Shown here piece after piece: positions 8,022 through 12,683 of a DNA stretch of 12,683 bases. Within the stretch, counting starts at the first letter, position 1. The number at the start of each line of letters is the position of its first letter. The DNA comes from Microcoleus asticus IPMA8 (GTDB taxonomy: Bacteria; Cyanobacteriota; Cyanobacteriia; Cyanobacteriales; Microcoleaceae). The DNA lies in assembly GCF_013179805.1 (NCBI RefSeq), contig NZ_SRRZ01000061.1, forward strand, positions 30,434 through 43,116. Direction: 5' to 3'. The position numbers and the translations under genes were made by a program. The notes under the pieces are model-generated. The model was not told where the DNA came from, did not search any database, and saw nothing but the letters and a program-made list of their open reading frames with translations.

Positions 8022-8327
8022 CTTGAACTCCCATATTTAGGAGGAAACTCTATGATATCACCGCCAAAATCAGTTCCCGAACTGCTCCGGGAAGAAATTC
8101 CTGATGTACCTCAAGGTAAGCAACCGATTCGTTTGCTGTTGTGTGGCGTTCCCAAAGCGGTAGAAAGTATCGTTAATCTGTTGCACGTTTTAGGTTTTGC
8201 AGAAGTTGGGGAATGGAGCCCGCCTCTACCATCGCCGATAGCGGGTGAGGTGATTCGGATTTTAACCCGTTACTGGAAAGAGTAATCTTTGAGGGCGATC
8301 GTATGAATTGAAAAAGTGCGATCGTCC
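8019..8327 (+). repeat. Small-gene cassette, copy A of a ~310-bp direct repeat
   Basis: This segment aligns end to end with 11972-12281, at roughly 85% by eye. The unit comprises a leader beginning GGGCTTGAACTCCCATATT, an AGGAGG ribosome site, a small ORF, and a hairpin built from GCGATCG arms. The first 50 bases differ at two positions and the 50 bases across the stop (gattcgga... to gggcgatcg) at one. The coding middle carries nearly all the other differences. Confidence 0.85.
8052..8285 (+). CDS. Conserved small cyanobacterial protein of unknown function (intact copy)
   Basis: This 77-residue soluble protein has no signal peptide or membrane helix. The start ATG 8052 has a strong AGGAGG (8039-8044) at 7 bases. 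Visible parts are an N-terminal helix (VPELLREEIPDV), a beta strand IRLLLCGVP, a helix AVESIVNLLHVLGFA, then EVGEWSPPLPSP and GEVIRILTRYW. I recall proteins with FAEVGEWSPxLP...GEVxxILTR in many cyanobacteria, often in several copies, without a known function. A frameshifted paralogue lies at 12005-12239. Differences between the two before the frameshift are largely silent or conservative, so the family has been under protein-level selection. A terminator follows 7 bases after the stop, so the gene is a self-contained cassette. It does not share an operon with the RHH gene, which is divergent. Confidence 0.8.
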   Translation: MISPPKSVPELLREEIPDVPQGKQPIRLLLCGVPKAVESIVNLLHVLGFAEVGEWSPPLPSPIAGEVIRILTRYWKE

Positions 8328-8333
8328 TTTTTT
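8293..8333 (+). terminator. Intrinsic terminator of the small gene, HIP1-like stem
   Basis: GGGCGATCG (8293-8301) pairs with CGATCGTCC (8319-8327) in nine pairs including one G-U. The loop is 17 bases, and six T follow (8328-8333). It lies 7 bases after the stop codon at 8285. Both arms contain the self-complementary CGATCG core of HIP1. Confidence 0.8.
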
Positions 8334-8342
8334 CATCCAAAA

Positions 8343-8571
8343 TCAGTCTTGTTCGTTGCTGTCGCTTTTCTGTTGCTGCGATCGATCGTCGCTGGGAATT
8401 ATACCCTCAGATTTAGCTCGATCGACAGCTTCTTGAATTAATGCCAGCACCATATTTGAGACTGGCCGATAATGCGAGGAAGGGCAACCGTTCTAGGTCT
8501 GCTTTAACTTCTTCTAGAAGATATACAACTATTCTGGGGAGTTTTGCTGGCAAGGCTGTTGTTTGTGCTAT
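8343..8571 (-). pseudogene. Decayed ribbon-helix-helix gene
   Basis: The minus strand encodes AQTTALPAKLPRIVVYLL then EEVKADLERL in one frame, then RPVSNMVLALIQEAVDRAKS and a Ser/Gln/Asp-rich tail in another, ending with TGA at 8345-8343. Put together these give a typical cyanobacterial RHH protein (strand RIVVYL, helix EEVKADLERL, turn PVSNMV, helix LIQEAVDRA). The frames change near 8470-8485. No start codon precedes the first part; an ATA at 8571-8569 sits where ATG would be expected. It therefore looks dead by at least two lesions. It is a paralogue, not a copy, of the gene at 7699-7911. A sequencing error could explain the frameshift but would not supply a start. Confidence 0.7.
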
Positions 8572-8790
8572 TACCGCCCTATTGTACCTTTTTTTGACCT
8601 GCTACACCATTTATTTTAACCTTGCGGGTTGACTCGGAGTACATACCGCGATACTTTGATAAAGGTCAACTCGCAGATGATGCACATTACACAAGTAGTA
8701 GAACTATTAAATAGTCATTAACAAACATATCTAGCGGATGCACATCAAATATCATTTTCGTTGTCTGTCATACTCAAGGGATTTGTATTC
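8572..8790. other. Intergenic region upstream of the secreted protein
   Basis: There is no convincing ORF. A long-loop inverted repeat, GCGGGTTGAC (8624-8633) with GTCAACTCGC (8665-8674), ten pairs with one G-U, is present. The stretch 8690-8790 is A/T-rich and should hold the promoter of the gene at 8791, but no clear -35/-10 pair was picked. Confidence 0.4.
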
Positions 8791-9417
8791 ATGAAGCTTG
8801 CCAATTCGCTTTTAGCAGTAACAGTGACGATCGCTTCTGTGGGTTTTACCGTATCTGTCAAAGCCGATACGGTGAATGCCCGTTGCGATGTGTATCCCAA
8901 AGGAGAAGATCGCACCGTGTCTTCCAGTCCCTGTACCTTTTCTCAACGGCAGGGCGCAGTTGGGATTCAATTGGAAAATGGTAAGCGCTATGACTTGACC
9001 CCTGTGGGCAATCAACCGGGGAACTATCGCGATCGAAATGGGCGACCAGCCTATCGGCAAGCCGGATTGGGCGAGCGCGGACAGATTTATCGCCTCGCCA
9101 CTGAATCAATTTTTGTCTATTGGGATACGGCTCCCGATAGACAAAACTCAGGTAATACAAATAGTGGGGGTTCTGCTGCTCGTTCTCAGCCTGATGCGGG
9201 TACTACCGTCCCTCAGTTGCGCGATTTAGTGGGGGCAAGGGCAGGACAGGCAGAAAACGCAGTCAGACAACGGGGTTATCGCTTTGTTAAGGCTGATGAA
9301 GGGGGTTACACCTATTGGCTCGAAGGCAGAACCAACTATTGCGTAACAATCCGAACGGATGAAGGGCGCTACCAGTCGATCGTTTACACAGGTGGTTCAG
9401 CGGATTGTCAGAAGTAG
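8791..9417 (+). CDS. Secreted two-domain protein of unknown function
   Basis: This is a 208-residue exported protein. ATG 8791 gives a clean signal peptide (MKLANSLLAVTVTIASVGF, cleavage likely after SVKA at 25). A TTG 30 bases upstream would only add residues before it. Mature domain 1 (26-112) has Cys32 and Cys48, with CTFSQRQG and NYRDRNGRPAYR-like motifs. A Ser/Asn/Gly-rich linker (113-138) leads to domain 2 (140-208), with LRDLVGARAGQAENAVRQRGY, YWLEGRTNYC and DEGRYQSIV, ending Cys206. Domain 2 resembles, from memory, a module found in exported proteins of many Gram-negative bacteria. The paired cysteines suggest periplasmic disulfides. No enzymatic motif is seen. A hairpin terminator follows, so it appears to be transcribed alone. 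Confidence 0.85.
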   Translation: MKLANSLLAVTVTIASVGFTVSVKADTVNARCDVYPKGEDRTVSSSPCTFSQRQGAVGIQLENGKRYDLTPVGNQPGNYRDRNGRPAYRQAGLGERGQIYRLATESIFVYWDTAPDRQNSGNTNSGGSAARSQPDAGTTVPQLRDLVGARAGQAENAVRQRGYRFVKADEGGYTYWLEGRTNYCVTIRTDEGRYQSIVYTGGSADCQK

Positions 9418-9494
9418 TTGCTATCTGACAGAAGGAGCAGTTAACTGCTAACAGACACCGACAAAATTCTCTACGGTTCCCCCCTCGTCGAACC

Positions 9495-9528
9495 CCGACT
9501 TGCCAAACTAATTCTAGCAAGTCGGTTT
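9495..9528 (+). terminator. Probable terminator after the secreted protein gene
   Basis: CCGACTTGC (9495-9503) and GCAAGTCGG (9517-9525) form nine perfect pairs around a 13-base loop, followed by TTTAGTGTGTTT. The T-tract is imperfect. It lies 78 bases past the stop. A separate 14-base perfect palindrome, AGCAGTTAACTGCT (9436-9449), lies before it. Confidence 0.6.
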
Positions 9529-9625
9529 AGTGTGTTTGCATGAGCGATCGCCAGTCAGCGTCGCTTAGTCCACCAACGTTACCCCTGCCTTCGATGCCCT
9601 TTCTTTCGATAATCATGAGGTGCCT

Positions 9626-10130
9626 ATGTCGTTAGCTAACAGAGCCAGACTTTTCTATGGTTCGCCCTTAAGCCGCCCCCGCAAAGCTGTGTTTATCCTC
9701 ATTGTTTTGGCTGTATTAATTGCCATTAGCACGTCATCCTTTATAAGGGAATTCTCAGGTCTTCCCCCAGTGGGTCTCCAGATCTTTTTTATCGCTATGG
9801 CAGGGACGATCTTACTGACGCTGATTACCCTGGCAATTTTGTGGTTTCTCGATCGCCGAGAACCAGAATCGAGTTGGCTTTACTCGATCGCGGTGTTGTG
9901 GGGCGCTCTAATTGCCACCGGGTTAGCTCTCCCGTTTAACATTTACATACTCAATGCTGTAGCCAGCTTTGTGAAATTGCATCCCGATGTCCAGGCAATT
10001 TTTGGCGCGAATGCTCGACTGCGTTGGTTGCCTCTTGGCGAGACGAACTGGTGCGATTGCGATGTTAGTGTCTTGTTGACTTCCCTCTTCTCACCGTTAC
10101 CAAACAATTGACGGTATTCTTCTTAAGGGT
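9626..10130 (+). pseudogene. Remnant of a PrsW-type intramembrane protease gene
   Basis: From ATG 9626 (GAGG at 9617-9620, 5-base spacing) the frame runs 161 codons to 10111. Residues 20-40, 50-75 and 86-112 are hydrophobic helices. LDRREPE (76-82) followed by LWGALIATGLALPFN matches the N-terminal half of PrsW-family proteases, which cleave membrane proteins. The expected EExxK active-site motif appears only as GET (138-140), and there the frame breaks. Dropping the T at 10049 gives GAIAMLVS, then a TGA (10077-10079), then IDGILLKG up to 10130, like the next PrsW helix. The rest of the family length is absent. It is therefore a frameshifted, 3'-truncated remnant, unlikely to be active. Family assignment is from motif memory. 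Confidence 0.65.
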
Positions 10131-10175
10131 GAGCCTAGCTTCAATATCAGGTTGCTCAATCACGTCCCGACAAAT

Positions 10176-12008
10176 ATGTTCCCGTTTAATCGATTCCTTC
10201 GTCTCACAATCCGGTTTGTGCTAATTAGCCTGATGACGATCGCGCTGGTGATAAGTTGGGGTGCGATCGCCCAGAGTCAAGTGCCTTCCCTACCATCTGG
10301 TGCTGCGAATAATTCCTTCAATCCTCCATCTGAGGTCAGCCGCCACGGAGAATATGAAACAGCTTCAATCAAATCACCGCTGGACGGTAAAGAATTGTTT
10401 GAAGTGACCTCTCCTACAATTTTTAATCGAGACAAAATCCCAGATGGCTCTCTTCCGGTGGAAGTTCGGGCACAGGACGTGAATGAGCGGCTGTGGCGGG
10501 TTTTCTATCGAACCTACTCTGCTAAAAAAACACCAATTGTGAGGATCGCTACACTCAATAATCGACCCATTATCCAAATTAGTGACGATCGATCTTCTCG
10601 CCCGATCCGATTCGTGACGTTGACAGAACCAGATGCTGACTTTAACGGTAAAACCCTCGACGAATTAACTCAGGCATGGCAAACGATTCTTCAAGATGAA
10701 GTCGCTCGGTTCAAGCAGTTAACGACACCAGAAGCCGTTCGACAACGATTGGGGCAGGCATTGCAGATCTTACTGGGATTGCTGATTGCCAGTGCTGTAA
10801 TTTGGTTTCTGCGACGAATTTTGACCCGCAGACAAAAAACTCTGGAGAGCCAGTATCAAGAGCAATTAACTGCCTCTACTAATCGTGTGTCCTTGGCGAA
10901 TGCAGAAGCGAAAAAAGCGCATCAGTCAGCACCCAGTATTTCATCAGAGACGATTGCAGGAGAAGAAACCGAAGCGAGAGAGATTGCAGATGTGCGATCG
11001 CACTTTCTGGCAACCCTGCAACATCAATTCAGCGTGAAGCGTCGCTTAGACATTGACAAATTTCTCAAATGGGCGCTGTTCTGGATTTTCATTTTGATGT
11101 GGTACGTCGGCATTGCACGCATCATCTCAATTATCCCCTTGTTAATGCGATGGAGTGTTTACGTCTGGTCAACACCCCTGACATTGATTGCGATCTGGTT
11201 TGGCATTAGTTTAGCAATCCGCATCAGCAAAAGTTTAATCGATCGCTTGTTGCATTCCTGGAAAGTCAATCCACTCATCTCACTCCCAGAAGCACAACGC
11301 ATTGCCCTAAGAAGTACCACCATTGCTGAAGCCCTAAAAGGACTCGCCACCTTTGTTTTGGTAATCAGCGGAATTATTTGGACACTGGGTCTGTTTAATG
11401 TTCCGACCAGTTCGATTGTGGCAGGAGGTGCGATCGTTGGGTTAGCAATTTCTTTTGGTTCTCAAAGCTTGATTAAAGATCTGGTCAACGGTTGCTTGAT
11501 TTTGATCGAAGATCAATTTGCCCTGGGAGATGTGATTCAGATTGATAACAAGGGTGGTTTGGTCGAAAATCTTAACCTGCGAGTGACTCAACTCCGTAAT
11601 AATGAAGGTCAACTCATTACAATTCCCAACAGTGCGATCGCAAATGTCTGCAATTTAACTCGCCTCTGGTCAAGAGTTGATTTTTCCATTGTGGTGGACT
11701 ATGACAATGACCCCAAACAAGTTCTCGATGTGTTGCGCCAAGTCTCGCAGCAGATGTATCAGGAACCTGATTGGTGCGATCGTCTACCCGAACCACCCGA
11801 AGTATTGGGCATTGATGACCTCTCTCACACTGGAATGCTAGTGCGCGTTTGGCTTAAAACAGCACCGATGCAACAGTGGAGTGTTGGACGCGAGTTCCGT
11901 TTACGGGTGCGTCAAGCATTTGAAGCAAACAACATTCGGATCGGTAAACCACAATCTATTACTTATAACATGGGCTTGAACTCCCATATTCAGGAGGAAA
12001 CTTTATGA
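10176..12008 (+). CDS. MscS-family mechanosensitive channel with signal peptide and periplasmic domain
   Basis: This is a 610-residue membrane channel. ATG 10176 begins a signal peptide (1-32, AIA before Q33); a TTG 24 bases earlier adds nothing. A periplasmic domain spans 33-190. Helices lie at 195-213, 297-322, 328-350 and 389-408. The pore helix is at ~412-440 (GGAIVGLAISFGSQ, LIKDLVNG). The beta domain (441-500) has EDQFALGD and TIPNSAI, and the cytoplasmic alpha/beta domain ends ~597. MscS channels open under membrane tension and release solutes during osmotic downshock. The region 214-290 is a charged linker. The last 11 residues (GLNSHIQEETL, 600-610) come from repeat B, not the family. 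The stop TGA overlaps the next ATG. There is no good ribosome site at the start; a decayed PrsW gene lies just upstream. Confidence 0.92.
   Translation: MFPFNRFLRLTIRFVLISLMTIALVISWGAIAQSQVPSLPSGAANNSFNPPSEVSRHGEYETASIKSPLDGKELFEVTSPTIFNRDKIPDGSLPVEVRAQDVNERLWRVFYRTYSAKKTPIVRIATLNNRPIIQISDDRSSRPIRFVTLTEPDADFNGKTLDELTQAWQTILQDEVARFKQLTTPEAVRQRLGQALQILLGLLIASAVIWFLRRILTRRQKTLESQYQEQLTASTNRVSLANAEAKKAHQSAPSISSETIAGEETEAREIADVRSHFLATLQHQFSVKRRLDIDKFLKWALFWIFILMWYVGIARIISIIPLLMRWSVYVWSTPLTLIAIWFGISLAIRISKSLIDRLLHSWKVNPLISLPEAQRIALRSTTIAEALKGLATFVLVISGIIWTLGLFNVPTSSIVAGGAIVGLAISFGSQSLIKDLVNGCLILIEDQFALGDVIQIDNKGGLVENLNLRVTQLRNNEGQLITIPNSAIANVCNLTRLWSRVDFSIVVDYDNDPKQVLDVLRQVSQQMYQEPDWCDRLPEPPEVLGIDDLSHTGMLVRVWLKTAPMQQWSVGREFRLRVRQAFEANNIRIGKPQSITYNMGLNSHIQEETL
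11992..11997 (+). promoter_or_regulatory. Strong ribosome site inside the MscS coding end
   Basis: AGGAGG sits 7 bases before ATG 12005 and is read by the channel gene as Gln-Glu-Glu codons. With the ATGA overlap this would couple translation of copy B to the channel gene. The matching site in copy A is 8039-8044. Confidence 0.8.
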
Positions 12009-12239
12009 TATCACCGCCAAAGTCCGTTCCCCAACTGCTGCGCGAAGAAATTCCCAATGTACCGACGGGCAAAAAACCGATCCGCTTGCTGATTTGTGGC
12101 CTTCCCAAAGGCGTAGAAAGCATCGTCAATCTGCTGGAGGTTTTAGGTTTTGCTTTTATTTGGGGAATGGAACCCGCCTCTACCGTCGCCTCTAGCGGGT
12201 GAGGCGATTCGGATCTTAACCCGTTACTGGAAAGAGTAA
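12005..12239 (+). pseudogene. Frameshifted copy of the small cyanobacterial protein gene
   Basis: The frame starts with MISPPKSVPQLLREEIPNVP and matches the 77-residue protein at 8052 up to LGFA. Here TTTTATTT replaces AGAAGTT, adding one base near 12161. The frame then reads IWGMEPAS and stops after 65 codons (12200-12202). Skipping one T restores GEWNPPLPSP and IRILTRYWKE to a stop at 12237-12239, the exact equivalent of the intact copy. The T-rich context suggests slippage. It could make a 65-residue product with an altered C-terminus, but the conserved C-terminal motif is lost. Its ATG overlaps the MscS stop. Confidence 0.75.
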
Positions 12240-12246
12240 TCTTTGA

Positions 12247-12281
12247 GGGCGATCGCACGAATTAAAAAAGTGCGATCGTCC
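12247..12281 (+). other. Terminator-like hairpin without T-tract
   Basis: GGGCGATCG (12247-12255) pairs with CGATCGTCC (12273-12281), as in copy A, but CTTAACTC follows instead of T residues. Intrinsic termination on the plus strand is therefore doubtful. The left arm is part of a perfect HIP1 octamer (12249-12256). Confidence 0.6.
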
Positions 12282-12282
12282 C

Positions 12283-12600
12283 TTAACTCAATTCCAAAAG
12301 TTGGCTCAAAAACTCAAGAAAATTTGCCAAAGCCGGAACCTGCTGTTGCGTCTGTTCGCTCACCCAATTATTATCAGCAATACTTGTTGTATTAGTCTTC
12401 CCAGGTTTGAGAACACTGACAACAGTAGCAACTAAAGCTTTTTCCCGATCGAAATTTTTCCATTTTAAAGATTTCCTCTCTTTCTCAGAAAACTCATCTA
12501 GATAAGAACTAGCTTTCTCCATGTACGCGGGATAAGCTATCTGTCCGCACTCACACAGCAAAGTATCCAAAACACCGGGCGAAGCGTTATCTGGTAGTGC
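12283..12600 (-). pseudogene. C-terminal half of a DUF3226-like protein, probably 5'-truncated
   Basis: From 12600 leftwards the minus strand reads ALPDNASPGVLDTLLCECGQ, then YPAYMEKASSYLDEF, FDREKALVATVVSVLKPGKT and ADNNWV, ending FLEFLSQLLELS with TAA at 12285-12283. The LPDN-x-x-PG-x-L motif and the later K-A-x-x-PGK block match, from memory, the C-terminal half of DUF3226 proteins, small proteins sometimes beside AAA ATPases in defence loci. The only in-frame start codon in the window is TTG 12570-12568, which would cut the motif. The frame stays open to the window end, but those 27 codons (12681-12601) do not resemble the expected N-terminal half. It is probably a fragment; an intact gene continuing beyond the window is not excluded. 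Confidence 0.55.
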
Positions 12601-12658
12601 CCTGAAGGAAAGGATCGAGTAAGTTACTATTAGAGAGAAGTGTTTATCATAGTGTGAT

Positions 12659-12683
12659 ATGACAGTAGAGATTCCCCATTGTC
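12659..12683 (+). CDS. Possible start of a further gene at the window edge
   Basis: ATG 12659 opens MTVEIPHC and the frame is still open at the edge. A TATCAT (12645-12650) precedes it, but too close to act as a normal -10 with a ribosome site, and no Shine-Dalgarno is seen. Eight codons are too few to identify anything. Confidence 0.2.

Larger units (their letters stand above)
11972..12281 (+). repeat. Small-gene cassette, copy B of the ~310-bp direct repeat
   Basis: This is the partner of 8019-8327, in direct orientation about 3.6 kb away. The left boundary lies inside the 3' end of the MscS frame. The right boundary abuts the stop of the minus-strand DUF3226-like fragment (12283). It has the same leader, AGGAGG, small frame and GCGATCG hairpin arms as copy A, but carries a +1 insertion and no T-tract. 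Confidence 0.85.

Noticed and set aside
7912..8034. 41-codon N-terminal extension of the RHH gene
   Set aside because: The extension lacks domain character, overlaps the G/C hairpin and candidate operator, and reaches into repeat A. The internal ATG gives a standard-sized protein.
8441..8632. 63-codon plus-strand frame
   Set aside because: It is opposite the RHH pseudogene. The conserved RHH residues read on the minus strand, and nothing known reads on the plus.
8812..9160. Two minus-strand frames of 82 and 100 codons
   Set aside because: They are shadows of the secreted protein gene, which has a signal peptide and domain motifs on the plus strand.
11972..11990. tRNA-like T-loop in the leader (GCTTGAACTCCC)
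   Set aside because: No acceptor stem or other tRNA arms can be formed around it.
12150..12170. Programmed +1 frameshift in copy B
   Set aside because: There is no recognised slippery or stimulatory signal, and the intact copy A has no shift. Simple mutation in a T-rich run is the simpler reading.
8019..12281. Composite transposon with the 310-bp repeats as insertion sequences
   Set aside because: The repeats encode no transposase, show no terminal inverted repeats, and no target duplication was seen. They are called cassettes only.

Overview
The window looks like chromosomal DNA of a filamentous cyanobacterium, probably of the Oscillatoriales (Microcoleus/Oscillatoria type). The basis is at least nine perfect HIP1 octamers (GCGATCGC, e.g. 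2959, 3072, 4176, 5046, 9544, 10263, 10994, 11634, 12249), a G/C-run repeat and a GCAGAGGGC tandem repeat of kinds common between cyanobacterial genes, and gene families typical of the group. The genus is inference.

Left part (1-4507, minus strand): a two-gene module. A 459-residue AAA-type P-loop ATPase is followed after 4 bases by a very large STAND-type protein. The latter has an N-terminal P-loop-like domain without a visible GKS/T, then TPR-like helices, an nSTAND1 NTPase with clear Walker A and B, a coiled coil, and WD40 repeats that run off the left edge. This reading frame is open from 3123 to base 1 (1041 codons). The architecture suggests a sensing or signalling switch, possibly defence or conflict related; the function is not known.

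Middle (4639-7611): two ordinary genes transcribed divergently, an M20D amidohydrolase (minus) and a polytopic GT87/DUF2029-like membrane glycosyltransferase (plus). About 300 bases lie between them and hold a short tandem repeat.

Right part (7699-12683): a patchwork accessory region. Two ~310-bp direct repeats (8019-8327 and 11972-12281) each carry a small cyanobacterial gene with a strong AGGAGG site and a hairpin whose arms are HIP1-like. Copy A is intact (77 aa, with a terminator). Copy B is frameshifted and has no T-tract. Between them lie a secreted two-domain protein (8791-9417) and an MscS-family channel (10176-12008), both intact, plus decayed remnants of a ribbon-helix-helix gene (8343-8571) and a PrsW-type intramembrane protease (9626-10130). 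The channel gene runs into repeat B, so its last 11 codons are the leader of the small gene and its stop overlaps that gene's start (ATGA). Beyond repeat B lies the C-terminal half of a DUF3226-like protein, probably truncated. An intact ribbon-helix-helix gene sits just left of repeat A.

The items most worth pursuing are the AAA + STAND pair and the repeated small-gene cassette, whose untranslated ends are better conserved than its coding middle. No tRNA, rRNA, CRISPR array or transposase gene was seen.
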